From NCBI GenBank assembly GCA_947260005.1, contig CAMYOL010000038.1, positions 1-45,073 of the forward strand: a DNA stretch of 45,073 nt. The letters are read 5' to 3'. The notes beneath the pieces are model-generated. The model did not search any database, was not told where the DNA came from, and saw only the letters and a list, made by a program, of their open reading frames with translations. The position numbers and the translations under genes were made by a program. Below are positions 8,652 to 17,481 of this stretch, piece by piece (within the stretch, counting starts at the first letter, position 1; every line of letters starts with the position of its first letter). The DNA comes from an uncultured Ectothiorhodospiraceae bacterium. GTDB lineage: Bacteria > Pseudomonadota > Gammaproteobacteria > UBA6429 > Thiohalophilaceae.

Positions 8652-8993
8652 TTACGAATTTAGTTTATCGCTCAAACTCGCAGCCTCTTTACGAATTTCC
8701 TCGATTTCGAATTTTAAATTCTCATATTCAGTTAGTTTGAATTGCAGGAATCGAAAGGTAATTTTTGCCTTTTCTTCGATACCTTTTGGGGTTAAATAAT
8801 AGGTGTAAGGGGATTTGTTTTTATTTTTATAAAAATTTTTAGCCTTAATCATACCTTTATCAATTAACGCATGCAGACAATAATTAGCCTTGCCCAGACT
8901 GATATTCATTTCGCGAGAAATGGCTCTCTGACTTAAGTTGGGGTCTTTTTCGAGTAGCTTGAGTAGATGGTATTTTAATTCATCAGAGATCAT
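8652..8993 (-). CDS. MarR family EPS-associated transcriptional regulator
   Basis: A 113-residue protein with a winged helix-turn-helix: NLSQRAISREMNISLGKANY is the recognition region, and the wing runs through SPYTYYLTPKGIEEKAKIT. The C-terminal third is a charged helix, probably a dimer coiled coil. It matches the small MarR-like family found next to exopolysaccharide genes (named EPS-associated in databases). It precedes rfaH by 24 bases, so both regulators are probably made from one message and both sit upstream of the glycan operon. Whether it represses or activates, and what ligand it senses, cannot be told. Confidence 0.82.
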   Translation of the reverse strand: MISDELKYHLLKLLEKDPNLSQRAISREMNISLGKANYCLHALIDKGMIKAKNFYKNKNKSPYTYYLTPKGIEEKAKITFRFLQFKLTEYENLKFEIEEIRKEAASLSDKLNS

Positions 8994-9026
8994 AAGGTTC
9001 GCGTTCAGCGGTTGAACATCTAATTC

Positions 9027-9054
9027 AGTCTAGCAAACCCTACCGGCAATTCAA
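9027..9054 (-). promoter_or_regulatory. Candidate promoter of the MarR-rfaH pair
   Basis: Read on the minus strand, TTGAAT (9049-9054) and TAGACT (9027-9032) are separated by 16 bases, and the -10 is preceded by TGC, an extended -10 feature. It lies about 35 bases before the MarR-type ATG and just downstream of the comEA terminator, where a promoter is expected. Each hexamer matches consensus at 4 of 6 positions. Confidence 0.45.
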
Positions 9055-9071
9055 GACTAATATTCGGAACA

Positions 9072-9100
9072 AATAAAAAAGGCGCCCTAAGGCGCCTTCC
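9072..9100 (-). terminator. Rho-independent terminator after comEA
   Basis: On the minus strand AAGGCGCC-TTAG-GGCGCCTT forms an 8 bp GC-rich stem with a four-base loop, directly followed by TTTTTTATTTG. It lies 18 bases after the comEA-like stop and separates that gene from the MarR-rfaH pair. Stem, loop and U-run are all canonical. Confidence 0.92.
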
Positions 9101-9118
9101 AGGTATGAAATTAAATAA

Positions 9119-9433
9119 TTAGTTCTTTGATACTTTTTTCTTGGTCGATTTTTGATTAACTGAACTGACTCGTAAGTCGTTAATATTTTTTTCAACCGTT
9201 TTCTGTCCAATACCTTTAACATTGGTCAAATCTTGTGCAGTTTTGAACGGACCATTAGTTTTACGATAGGTCACAATAGCCTGTGCCTTTTTCGGCCCAA
9301 TACCTGAAATGTTCTCAGCTAAAGTGGCTGCATCCGCAGTATTGATATTAACCGGTGCTGCCTGGCTCAATCCTGAAACAAAGATTAGCGATGAAATTAA
9401 GATTACCTTCCCTAGTAAATTTAAAACGTTCAT
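9119..9433 (-). CDS. ComEA-like helix-hairpin-helix protein
   Basis: A 104-residue exported protein. Residues 1-25 form a signal peptide with a probable cleavage after SQA. The mature part has two helix-hairpin-helix motifs, SGIGPKKAQAIV and KGIGQKTVEKN, the DNA-binding fold of ComEA proteins, and a basic tail (STKKKVSKN). ComEA proteins bind incoming DNA in the periplasm during transformation, but short single-domain forms are common in bacteria with no shown competence, so the role is uncertain. The start is well supported by AAGGAG five bases before the ATG. A strong terminator follows the gene. Confidence 0.85.
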   Translation of the reverse strand: MNVLNLLGKVILISSLIFVSGLSQAAPVNINTADAATLAENISGIGPKKAQAIVTYRKTNGPFKTAQDLTNVKGIGQKTVEKNINDLRVSSVNQKSTKKKVSKN

Positions 9434-9549
9434 GTTGACTCCTTAATTGTCCATGGTTGTTGAAAGTGTATGTATTATCGACACATCAATCTGGCCTGAC
9501 TATCGGACAAATCTGAAAGGTATGTAGGGATTTTCCTACAAAAAGAACA

Positions 9550-10242
9550 TTATGAAAGATCGGCGTTTATCTCGGAGAGAACCGCGATTGGCTCATTAGC
9601 CTGGGTAATCGGTCGGCCGATTACCAAATAACTCACTCCCGCCTGCATTGCCTGTAGCGGGGTCATAACACGCTTTTGATCGCCAACTTCACTATTTACT
9701 GGACGTATTCCTGGCGTCACCAATAAAAAGGGCTCAGCGTGTTGGTTTCGTAATGATTTGGCTTCCTGCGCTGAGCAAACGACGCCATCCAGATGAGATT
9801 CATGTACTAATTTAGCGAGTTTCAGCACCTGGCTTTGTGTATCTTGCAATATACCTATCTCACCAAGCGCCTGAGTATCCATGCTCGTTAAAACGGTTAC
9901 GGCAATAAGGTGAGGCGAAAATTGTGATTTGTCACGCCCTTCTACTGACGCTTCCAGCATCGCACGCCCTCCTAATGCATGCACATTCAACATCCATACA
10001 CCTAAGTCAGCAGCAGCTTGACAGGCGTTTTTAACCGTATTTGGAATATCATGGAATTTAAGATCCAGAAAGACATCAAACCCCTTATCGACCAGGGTGC
10101 TTACCAGACCCGGGCCTGCACGTGTGAATAATTCTTTACCAACTTTAAGTTTGCAAGTCGCAGGTTCGACTTGCTCGACGAATTTGAGAGCCGATGTTTG
10201 ATCCGGATAATCCAGGGCTACGATCACTTTAGATTCGCTCAT
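9550..10242 (-). CDS. pyrF: Orotidine 5'-phosphate decarboxylase
   Basis: Last step of UMP synthesis: decarboxylates orotidine monophosphate. The 230-residue length is normal. The catalytic Asp-Lys-Asp network is visible in FLDLKFHDIPNTV, and phosphate contacts in LLVTPGIRP and GRPITQ. The ATG overlaps the stop of lapB by one base, so translation is probably coupled. The lapA-lapB-pyrF order is the same as in E. coli. Confidence 0.97.
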   Translation of the reverse strand: MSESKVIVALDYPDQTSALKFVEQVEPATCKLKVGKELFTRAGPGLVSTLVDKGFDVFLDLKFHDIPNTVKNACQAAADLGVWMLNVHALGGRAMLEASVEGRDKSQFSPHLIAVTVLTSMDTQALGEIGILQDTQSQVLKLAKLVHESHLDGVVCSAQEAKSLRNQHAEPFLLVTPGIRPVNSEVGDQKRVMTPLQAMQAGVSYLVIGRPITQANEPIAVLSEINADLS

Positions 10243-11420
10243 TACTCTCCTTCCACACCGAGTATCGGTTTTATACTGTTCCAGTTTTTACAACCCGGAC
10301 ATTGCCAGTGTAGTGTTTTGCCATGGAAACCACACACATCGCATTTATAAATAGGATTGTTCACCAGTAACTGTGAGGTTACATTCTTAAGTGCCTCCAG
10401 TTTATCACGAGCGGGATCTTTTATATGGATTAACGCAAGATCGATTAACCGATCCATGCCACGTAATGACGGTTTCCGATCGAGATAGGAAGCAATAAAC
10501 TCGGCCGCCTCCGTATCACCATTTTGTTTTCGAATAAGCTCCGATAAACATAACATTACCGAAATACCATCATGTCGATTTAGTATTTCACGTAAAAATT
10601 GAATCATTTCCGCCTCATTATCAACGGCCTTGTAACTGCGGGTGAGTGATTCAAGAATTTCAGGGATATAATCAGGATTCTGATCTTCTACTCGACGATA
10701 GGCACGAATCGCTGCCTTATGATTACCCAGCCGAGACTCTATATCGCCTTCTAATATACTCGCTCGTGCACATGAACGATCAGAGGCTAGCGCTTTTTTA
10801 ATTAATTTCAGTGCCTTTTGCGGTTCATTGTTCTTTAATTCATGTTCTGCGATCTCACAATAGTAATGAGCAATATGCATATCTTCAGATTGCCCCGTTT
10901 TCGTCGCGAGTCGTTTAGCCGCATCTATCGCTTTATCCCAGTCTTTTTCCTGCTGATAAATATCAATAAGCTGGTGTAGCGCATTCGTGGTATGTGGGCC
11001 ACTCTCAATTAATTCCTCAAATAAGGCTTCGGCGCGATCCAACAAACCCGCACGCATATAATCCTGACCTAGCTCATTTAATGCCTGCATACGTTGTTCG
11101 CTATTGAGCGTCGGTCTGGCAATGAGGTTTTGATGTATTCGTATCGCCCGATCTACTTCACCACGACGGCGGAACAGGCTTCCCAGCGCAAGGTGGGTCT
11201 CAACGGTTTCACTATTTACATCGAGCATTTGAATAAATACATCGATTGCTTTGTCAGGCTGCTCATTCAGTAAATAATTAAGGCCTTTTATATAATCAAT
11301 GGGGATCTCAGATTTGAGCATTTTTGTTTCGGTTGTCTGACCACGTCGACCAATCAGCCAGCCAGAGATGGCTGCGATTGGCAATAACAGAAAAACATAG
11401 GTCAACGGATCAGAAAACAT
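10242..11420 (-). CDS. lapB: Lipopolysaccharide assembly protein LapB (YciM)
   Basis: A 392-residue inner-membrane-anchored TPR protein. LapB works with FtsH to control degradation of LpxC and so the rate of LPS synthesis. An N-terminal membrane anchor spans residues 7-25, tandem TPR repeats cover about 45-340, and a rubredoxin-like zinc/iron knuckle closes the protein (CDVC, then CPGC). Length and domain order match E. coli LapB. The start lies immediately after the lapA stop, and the end overlaps pyrF by one base. Confidence 0.95.
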   Translation of the reverse strand: MFSDPLTYVFLLLPIAAISGWLIGRRGQTTETKMLKSEIPIDYIKGLNYLLNEQPDKAIDVFIQMLDVNSETVETHLALGSLFRRRGEVDRAIRIHQNLIARPTLNSEQRMQALNELGQDYMRAGLLDRAEALFEELIESGPHTTNALHQLIDIYQQEKDWDKAIDAAKRLATKTGQSEDMHIAHYYCEIAEHELKNNEPQKALKLIKKALASDRSCARASILEGDIESRLGNHKAAIRAYRRVEDQNPDYIPEILESLTRSYKAVDNEAEMIQFLREILNRHDGISVMLCLSELIRKQNGDTEAAEFIASYLDRKPSLRGMDRLIDLALIHIKDPARDKLEALKNVTSQLLVNNPIYKCDVCGFHGKTLHWQCPGCKNWNSIKPILGVEGE

Positions 11421-11714
11421 TTAGTGTTGATTTTTAATCGGAATGGCACGCAGGTTCGCGATTTCTTTTTCGGTTACTTCTGCAGAACGTTTAAGCCTGG
11501 AAACCTGCCGTTTTGCCTTCAGAATCATGCCCAGGCTAGCCAGTAAACCAAGCATTGCACCGATGAGCATGGCCAGGATAATCGCCAGAGACAACGGAAT
11601 TTGAGCCGAACCGAAATAATAATTAAATTGTACGGGCTCAGCATTCAGAATGGCAAAAATAACCCCCAGCAGGGCAATTAAAACAATCGCAATTACATAT
11701 AAAATTTTCGACAT
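11421..11714 (-). CDS. lapA: LapA domain-containing inner membrane protein
   Basis: A 97-residue protein with two membrane segments (about residues 4-24 and 41-65) and a short charged cytoplasmic helix, matching E. coli LapA (YciS), a partner of LapB in LPS assembly. The segment NAEPVQFNYYFGSAQIPLSL between the helices is typical. A good ribosome-binding site (GGAG, six bases) precedes the ATG. It directly abuts lapB. Confidence 0.92.
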   Translation of the reverse strand: MSKILYVIAIVLIALLGVIFAILNAEPVQFNYYFGSAQIPLSLAIILAMLIGAMLGLLASLGMILKAKRQVSRLKRSAEVTEKEIANLRAIPIKNQH

Positions 11715-11749
11715 CGTTCACTCCGATTACAATATCGTATTTATAAACG

Positions 11750-11788
11750 AAAAACACCGACAAGAATAATTAATATTCATGTCGGTGT
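11750..11788 (-). terminator. Rho-independent terminator after ihfB
   Basis: On the minus strand ACACCGACA (11788-11780) pairs with TGTCGGTGT (11762-11754). The inner bases extend the stem (GAATA with TATTC) around one A-A mismatch, and the stem is followed by TTTTCG. It starts 22 bases after the ihfB stop and ends before the lapA start. Confidence 0.85.
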
Positions 11789-11810
11789 CATAATATTTAA
11801 CAGAGCAAAG

Positions 11811-12116
11811 CTATTGGGTGATTGCGACTTGATCCATGCTTTCATTGACACGTTCACGCAATTCCTTACCTGGCTTAAAATGAGGTACGTACTTTGCCGC
11901 TAAGCTAACTGAATCACCTGTTTTAGGATTCCGACCGGTACGCGGGGGGCGATAATGTAGAGAGAAACTACCAAAACCTCGTATTTCAATTCGATCGCCA
12001 CTCGATAAACACTGTGCCATGTGTTCTAACATAGTCTTCACAGCTAATTCGACATCCTTATACGCAAGTTGTTTCTGCTTTTGCGAGAGGATCTCAATGA
12101 GTTCAGATTTTGTCAT
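11811..12116 (-). CDS. ihfB: Integration host factor subunit beta
   Basis: A 101-residue member of the HU/IHF DNA-bending family; it pairs with IhfA encoded elsewhere. The DNA-arm signature [20 protein letters not shown] followed by RNPKTGDSV is intact, including the intercalating proline. The position right after rpsA is the usual place of ihfB in gammaproteobacteria and separates it from ihfA and hupB. A hairpin lies between rpsA and this gene and a terminator follows. Confidence 0.97.
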   Translation of the reverse strand: MTKSELIEILSQKQKQLAYKDVELAVKTMLEHMAQCLSSGDRIEIRGFGSFSLHYRPPRTGRNPKTGDSVSLAAKYVPHFKPGKELRERVNESMDQVAITQ

Positions 12117-12144
12117 TTTTTACTCTCCGTCCAACGAACCAAAC

Positions 12145-12177
12145 CTATCCCAGGGGCCATTACAGCCCCTCGGATAG
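12145..12177 (-). other. Strong hairpin between rpsA and ihfB
   Basis: Minus-strand CTATCC-G-AGGGGC-TGTAATG-GCCCCT-G-GGATAG folds into two perfect 6 bp helices separated by one G-G mismatch. It begins 8 bases after the rpsA stop. The following bases, GTTTGGTTCG, are not a run of U, so it may act as a weak terminator, a processing site or an mRNA 3' stabiliser rather than a full terminator. Confidence 0.6.
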
Positions 12178-12185
12178 TCGATTAA

Positions 12186-13859
12186 CTAATCATTTCCTTC
12201 CATTTGCTCTTTTAGTATATCACCTAATGTCGTTGTTGCAGGCGATGCACCACGATTAAAGTCATCAACTGCTGCTTTTTCGTCCGCATTATCTTTCGCC
12301 TTAATTGATAAATTGATCGTACGATTCTTCTTATCAACGCCAGTGAATTTAGCCTCAACGTCATCACCCACATTTAGCAGAGTACGGGCATCTTCAACAC
12401 GATCACGTGTGATCTCAGAGGCACGTAAATAGCCTTCAATATCGTCACCGAGGTCAATAACCGCGCCCTTAGCGTCCACTTCAGCAACTTTACCATTAAC
12501 AATCGTGCCTTTAGGGTTAGCCGCAACAAAGTTGTTAAATGGATCCTGTTCCAGTTGCTTAACACCCAGAGAAATGCGCTCACGTTCTGGATCAACCGCT
12601 AATACGACCGCTTCCAGATCCTGGCCTTTTTTGTAATTTCGAACGGCATCTTCACCGGTGTCATTCCAGGAAATATCCGATAGATGAATTAATCCATCAA
12701 TTCCACCATCCAGACCAATGAATATACCAAAGTCAGTAATCGATTTAATTTGACCGCTTACTTTGTCATTCTTGTTGTGAATCGCAGCAAAAGCTTCCCA
12801 TGGATTATCCTGGCATTGCTTCATACCTAATGAGATACGTCGACGTTCTTCGTCGATATCCAGGACGATAACTTCGGCTTCGTCATCGAGCTGTACAACT
12901 TTGCTTGGGTGGATGTTTTTATTCGTCCAGTCCATTTCAGAGACGTGCACAAGACCTTCGACACCGTCCTCAATTTCTACAAAACAACCATAGTCAGCAA
13001 TATTGGTGACCTTACCAAACAGGCGTTTGCCTTCTGGGTAACGACGTGCAATATCAGCCCATGGATCTTCACCCATCTGCTTCAAGCCGAGCGAAACACG
13101 CATACGTTCTTTATCGAATTTGAGGACTTTAACTGAAATCTCATCGCCGACGGCAACGATTTCACTTGGGTGTTTAACCCGTTTCCAGGCCATATCCGTG
13201 ATATGTAACAGACCATCAACACCACCTAAATCAACAAAGGCACCGTAGTCCGTTAAGTTCTTAACGATACCTTTAACGGTACTGCCTTCTTGCATATTTG
13301 AGATAAGCTCTTCACGTTCTTCCGAACTTTCTTCCTCAACCACGGCACGTCGAGATACCACGACATTATTACGACGTTGGTCAAGTTTAATGACTTTAAA
13401 TTCGAGTTCTTTACCTTCTAAATAGCTGGTATCGCGTACCGGTCTTACATCAACCAGTGAACCAGGTAGGAAGGCACGGACGTCAGTCAGGTCAACGGTA
13501 AAGCCGCCTTTAACCTTGTCAACGATAATACCCATCACGGTTTCGCCTGCTTCATGAGCGGCCTCAAGACGTTTCCACGCTTCTGCACGTTTAGCCTTTT
13601 CACGTGACAGGCGAGTTTCGCCAAAACCATCTTCTACGGCGTCTAATGCCACATCGATGGCATCACCGATATCAACATTGATATTGCCAGACTCGTCTTT
13701 AAACTGCTCAACGGGAATGACGCCTTCGGATTTAAGACCAGCATTAATAATGACAAAATCATTATTCACTGATACAACCGTACCGGTAATAATCGCACCG
13801 GGTACCATTTTGGTTTTAACTAGGGATTCTTCAAAAAGTTCTGCAAAGCTTTCGCTCAT
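12186..13859 (-). CDS. rpsA: 30S ribosomal protein S1
   Basis: Binds mRNA at the ribosome and helps translation start. Starting at the ATG at 13859 ([13 protein letters not shown]) gives 557 residues, exactly the E. coli length, with GAGG upstream; an upstream in-frame ATG would add an atypical 16-residue extension. Six S1 (OB-fold) repeats can be followed, recognisable from recurring units such as [20 protein letters not shown] and [21 protein letters not shown]. It lies between cmk and ihfB, the standard order. Confidence 0.98.
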   Translation of the reverse strand: MSESFAELFEESLVKTKMVPGAIITGTVVSVNNDFVIINAGLKSEGVIPVEQFKDESGNINVDIGDAIDVALDAVEDGFGETRLSREKAKRAEAWKRLEAAHEAGETVMGIIVDKVKGGFTVDLTDVRAFLPGSLVDVRPVRDTSYLEGKELEFKVIKLDQRRNNVVVSRRAVVEEESSEEREELISNMQEGSTVKGIVKNLTDYGAFVDLGGVDGLLHITDMAWKRVKHPSEIVAVGDEISVKVLKFDKERMRVSLGLKQMGEDPWADIARRYPEGKRLFGKVTNIADYGCFVEIEDGVEGLVHVSEMDWTNKNIHPSKVVQLDDEAEVIVLDIDEERRRISLGMKQCQDNPWEAFAAIHNKNDKVSGQIKSITDFGIFIGLDGGIDGLIHLSDISWNDTGEDAVRNYKKGQDLEAVVLAVDPERERISLGVKQLEQDPFNNFVAANPKGTIVNGKVAEVDAKGAVIDLGDDIEGYLRASEITRDRVEDARTLLNVGDDVEAKFTGVDKKNRTINLSIKAKDNADEKAAVDDFNRGASPATTTLGDILKEQMEGND

Positions 13860-13875
13860 GATATTTATTACCTCA

Positions 13876-13921
13876 GATGAGAGCATGATGATCTGCCAGG
13901 AAGGCATCCAGCTCGCTCATC
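13876..13921 (-). promoter_or_regulatory. Candidate rpsA leader hairpin
   Basis: Minus-strand GATGAG at the 5' side pairs with CTCATC at the 3' side, AGC with GCT next to it, and an inner TGCC-TTCCT-GGCA hairpin caps the structure. It ends one base before the TGAGGTAA that carries the rpsA ribosome-binding site. The E. coli rpsA leader is structured and used by S1 to repress itself; a similar role is inferred here from position only. Confidence 0.4.
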
Positions 13922-14024
13922 TATACACGGCCCACAGACCGATAGTTAGTTTCAAAAAAGGTTCAGAATCAGGACGAAAACGTCTATTAATTCTAGAACC
14001 CGCCAATCTCGTATAGGGCGTCTA

Positions 14025-14696
14025 TCAATCTGTAATAAGCGAAAGAAGTTTGTCCATTACGGTGTCGATACTCATAATCGAAGTATCCACTATAACGGCC
14101 TCTTTCGCGGGTTTTAAAGGAGAAGTTTCCCGTGACCCATCACGCTCATCACGTTCTGCGATGTCCTTTACGAGGGCGCTGAGACTAACATCAATTCCCT
14201 TTTCTTTCAACTGTTTATGGCGTCTTTTAGCCCGTTCCTCAGCACTGGCCGTGAGGAAAATCTTCAATTTGGCCTCAGGAAATACCGTCGTTCCCATATC
14301 ACGTCCATCCGCTATTAAACCGGGAGATTGTTGAAAGTCCCGTTGACGTTGTAGCAGCGCCTCTCTGACGCGCGGTAATGCGGCCACTTTCGAAGCTGCA
14401 TTACCACAGGATTCAGTTCTAATATCAGCTGTAACATCTTCATTATTAAGCATAATGCTCGGTTCATCCATGGGATTTTGGCTCACAAATCTGACATCAA
14501 TTTGTCGTGCATGATCTGCAATCATAGATTCATCACTCAGCCCAATATCATTATTTAGTGCATCCAGAGCAACTAATCGGTATAGGGCACCACTATCCAG
14601 GAAGTTCCATCCCAGGTGATTAGCCAATAAACGACTAATCGTGCCTTTGCCTGATCCACTGGGTCCATCGACGGTAATGACGGGGGCGTCGGTCAT
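14025..14696 (-). CDS. cmk: Cytidylate kinase
   Basis: Phosphorylates CMP and dCMP with ATP. The 223-residue protein has the P-loop GPSGSGKGT at residues 10-18, the DGRDMGTTVFPEA CMP-binding segment and the RRHKQLKEKG lid region typical of Cmk. It starts 8 bases after the manC stop and is followed by rpsA after a 165-base leader. The cmk-rpsA order is ancestral; manC upstream is the unusual neighbour. Confidence 0.97.
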   Translation of the reverse strand: MTDAPVITVDGPSGSGKGTISRLLANHLGWNFLDSGALYRLVALDALNNDIGLSDESMIADHARQIDVRFVSQNPMDEPSIMLNNEDVTADIRTESCGNAASKVAALPRVREALLQRQRDFQQSPGLIADGRDMGTTVFPEAKLKIFLTASAEERAKRRHKQLKEKGIDVSLSALVKDIAERDERDGSRETSPLKPAKEAVIVDTSIMSIDTVMDKLLSLITD

Positions 14697-14704
14697 ATCA
14701 ATTT

Positions 14705-16141
14705 CTACTTTACACGCCCATATTGATCGTCAAAACGGACAATGTCATCTTCGCCAAGATAACTTCCGGATTGAACCTCAATCATATCCAAAGGAATCGA
14801 ACCGGGATTTTCCAGTCTGTGTTTTGTACCCAGTGGTATATAAGTCGATTCATTCTCCGAGACAATAAAGGTATCCTCCCCGCGTGTAACTTTTGCCGTG
14901 CCACTAACCACAATCCAGTGTTCGGCCCGATGGTGGTGCATCTGTAATGATAGAGCAGCACCGGGATTTACCGTAATACGTTTAACTTGATGACGATCGC
15001 CAACATCAATTCCTTCATAACTACCCCAGGGTCGAAAAACCCGCCGATGAATTAAATGTTCATCCCGTTTTTGTTGTTTCAACCAATCTACGACCTCTTT
15101 CACATTTTGGACTTTATCTTTGTCCGCCACTAACACCGCATCGGCCGTTTCAACAATCACAACATTATCAATGCCAACGCCCGCTACTAACCGACTTTCA
15201 CTGATCATCATCGATTCATTTACGTCAACAGCAACGACATCACCACGCATCACATTACCTTGCTTATCCTTTTCTGCGATATCCCATAGTGCCGCAAAAG
15301 CACCTACATCTGACCACTCAGCCTGTAGTGGAATCACTGAAGCCAAGCCATCAGCCTGTTCAGTCAATTTTTCCATGATGGCATAATCGATGGAATCGCT
15401 TGGCGATGATAAAAAGGATGCCTTATCAACCCGGTAAAAATCACAATCTTTTTCGCCATTAGTATAGGACTGCTCGCAAGATGTTAAAATCTTGGGTTGT
15501 AAATTTTTGAGATGTTGAAGCCAGACCGAGGGTTTCAACATAAACATGCCACTATTCCAAAGATAATCACCGGAATCGAGATAGCTTTGAGCTGTATTAG
15601 CATCGGGTTTTTCAACAAAGCGCACGATATTAAAGGCATCAGACGATTCGACCATTTCACCTTTTTGAATATAACCATACCCCGTTTCCGCACAATCAGG
15701 AACAACACCAAAGGTGGCGATATGACCTTGTTCAGCAAGCCTTGCCCCGATATTAATGGCTTTTTCAAACACAGCTACATCCTGAATCACATGATCGGCA
15801 GGCATTACCAGCATGATTCTGTCTTCACCAGCGGTTTGTACTGCAAATGCTGCCAACGTTAATGCAGGTGCCGTATTCCGGCCTTCAGGTTCCAATAATA
15901 TGGCTTCGCTATGCACATCGATTTGACGTAATTGTTCAGCCACTAAAAACCGATGTTCTTCGTTGCAGACCACCACGACGTCGTTAGCCACATTTGGCAT
16001 TTTTTTTACTCGCATAATAGTATCTTGCAAGAGGGTATGTTCATTCACTAACGGTAATAATTGTTTTGGATACAGTTTACGTGAGAGCGGCCATAAGCGA
16101 GTACCAGAACCACCAGAAAGAATTACGGGTATGATGTCCAT
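14705..16141 (-). CDS. manC: Mannose-1-phosphate guanylyltransferase / mannose-6-phosphate isomerase
   Basis: A 478-residue bifunctional (type II PMI-GMP) enzyme feeding GDP-mannose synthesis. The N-terminal GT-A domain holds GGSGTRLWPLSR (10-21), the PKQLLPL lysine motif and FVEKP. The C-terminal cupin domain holds the isomerase metal ligands in MHHHRAEHWIVVSG and a conserved RPWGSYEGID linker. It sits between aroA (20 bases) and cmk (8 bases), inside a run of core genes where most relatives have no sugar gene. It probably serves the same surface-glycan needs as the operon at the start of the window. Whether both activities are active cannot be tested here. Confidence 0.95.
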   Translation of the reverse strand: MDIIPVILSGGSGTRLWPLSRKLYPKQLLPLVNEHTLLQDTIMRVKKMPNVANDVVVVCNEEHRFLVAEQLRQIDVHSEAILLEPEGRNTAPALTLAAFAVQTAGEDRIMLVMPADHVIQDVAVFEKAINIGARLAEQGHIATFGVVPDCAETGYGYIQKGEMVESSDAFNIVRFVEKPDANTAQSYLDSGDYLWNSGMFMLKPSVWLQHLKNLQPKILTSCEQSYTNGEKDCDFYRVDKASFLSSPSDSIDYAIMEKLTEQADGLASVIPLQAEWSDVGAFAALWDIAEKDKQGNVMRGDVVAVDVNESMMISESRLVAGVGIDNVVIVETADAVLVADKDKVQNVKEVVDWLKQQKRDEHLIHRRVFRPWGSYEGIDVGDRHQVKRITVNPGAALSLQMHHHRAEHWIVVSGTAKVTRGEDTFIVSENESTYIPLGTKHRLENPGSIPLDMIEVQSGSYLGEDDIVRFDDQYGRVK

Positions 16142-16161
16142 TTTATTAATTCAATTCCTGT

Positions 16162-17481
16162 TTAGTTATCTTTTACATTTAACTTTAGTCCAGCCTGATT
16201 AGCCAGGGCTGCAAAACCAGGGAACGACGTATTTACATTTTCGCAATCTAGTATTTCAATTTCATTATCTGCACATAAACCCGCCATCGCAAAGCTCATT
16301 GCAATCCTATGATCACCATAACTGTTCACTACTCCACCGCCAAGTTGACCACCTTGTAAAATAATTCCATCATCGGTTGGCTGAGCGTCAATTCCCAGCG
16401 TAGATAATCCATCGGCCATAGCCTGAATGCGATCACTCTCTTTAACCCGTAATTCTTTTGCGCCAGTTAATATCGTCTGACCTTCGGCACATGCAGCTGC
16501 GACAAAGATCGCGGGAAATTCATCTATGGCTAAAGGAACTTGATCTTCCGGGATATTAATTCCTCGTAACTTAGCATACTTGACATAAATATCCGCAACA
16601 GGCTCACCACCTACTTCAATTTCATTTTCAACCGTAATATCCGCTCCCATTAATCGTAAGATATTAATAACACCCACTCGTGTCGGATTTATCCCAACAT
16701 GCTTAATCGTGAGTTGTGAACCTTTGGCTATACATGCGCCGACGATAAAAAATGTCGCCGATGAAATATCACCTGGCACATCAATATTTGTTGCTGTTAA
16801 CCTACCACCGCCAAGCAAACATACTTTGCTACCCGATACTTGAACATCATAGCCGAAACCCTTGAGCATTCTTTCGGTATGATCACGAGTTGGGGCAGGC
16901 TCAATGACACAGGTTTGTCCATTGGCGTATAAACCAGCCAGTAATAAACTAGACTTTACCTGCGCGCTCGCAACGGGCATATCATAATCAATGCCACACA
17001 AACGTTGCTGCCCATGTATTTTTACCGGAGGTGTGCCGCTATCGGTAGTAGTAAAGCTCGCACCCATTTTAGTTAAAGGATCAGTAACTCGACGCATTGG
17101 CCGAGTAACCAATGATTTGTCACCGGTTAACGTCGTATCAAACCTCTGTGCGGCAAATAAACCTGTTAACAATCGCATTGAGGTACCTGAATTACCTAAA
17201 TTAATATCAGCTGAGGGTGCCTGTAAACCGTCAATACCAACGCCCTGAATTTCTACACGACCGTTAACGGGACCATCAATTTGAACTCCGAGTGCGCGAA
17301 ATGCATTGAGTGTCGCCAGGTTATCTTCGCCTTCCAAAAATCCTTCCACAATTGTTACACCATCTGCCAGGGCACCTAGCATAATACTTCGGTGTGAAAT
17401 AGATTTGTCGCCTGTCACGCGAATCTGACCCGTTAACTGCCCTCCCGGGCGGGTTGTAAACTTCATTGTACTACCGCTCAT
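16162..17481 (-). CDS. aroA: 3-phosphoshikimate 1-carboxyvinyltransferase (EPSP synthase)
   Basis: Joins shikimate-3-phosphate and phosphoenolpyruvate in the aromatic pathway. The 439-residue protein has GDKSISHRSIMLGALADG, GNSGTSMRLLTG, TRDHTERML and KESDRIQAM, the family's substrate-binding motifs. The ATG at 17481 overlaps the TGA of tyrA (ATGA), indicating coupled translation; a second ATG at 17466 is possible. In Pseudomonas the tyrA and aroA parts are fused into one protein, here they are separate. The hydrophobic motif near LAGLYANGQ was not analysed for inhibitor sensitivity. Confidence 0.97.
   Translation of the reverse strand: MSGSTMKFTTRPGGQLTGQIRVTGDKSISHRSIMLGALADGVTIVEGFLEGEDNLATLNAFRALGVQIDGPVNGRVEIQGVGIDGLQAPSADINLGNSGTSMRLLTGLFAAQRFDTTLTGDKSLVTRPMRRVTDPLTKMGASFTTTDSGTPPVKIHGQQRLCGIDYDMPVASAQVKSSLLLAGLYANGQTCVIEPAPTRDHTERMLKGFGYDVQVSGSKVCLLGGGRLTATNIDVPGDISSATFFIVGACIAKGSQLTIKHVGINPTRVGVINILRLMGADITVENEIEVGGEPVADIYVKYAKLRGINIPEDQVPLAIDEFPAIFVAAACAEGQTILTGAKELRVKESDRIQAMADGLSTLGIDAQPTDDGIILQGGQLGGGVVNSYGDHRIAMSFAMAGLCADNEIEILDCENVNTSFPGFAALANQAGLKLNVKDN

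Noticed and set aside
9036-9047. ops-like GCCGGTAGGGT on the minus strand upstream of the MarR gene
   Set aside because: It matches 9 of 12 positions but lies between the probable -35 and -10 boxes, so it would not be transcribed as a leader element.
9523-9540. TGTAGG/CCTACA hairpin just after pyrF as a terminator
   Set aside because: Only six pairs, and the sequence after it (TACCTTTCAG on the minus strand) has no U-run.
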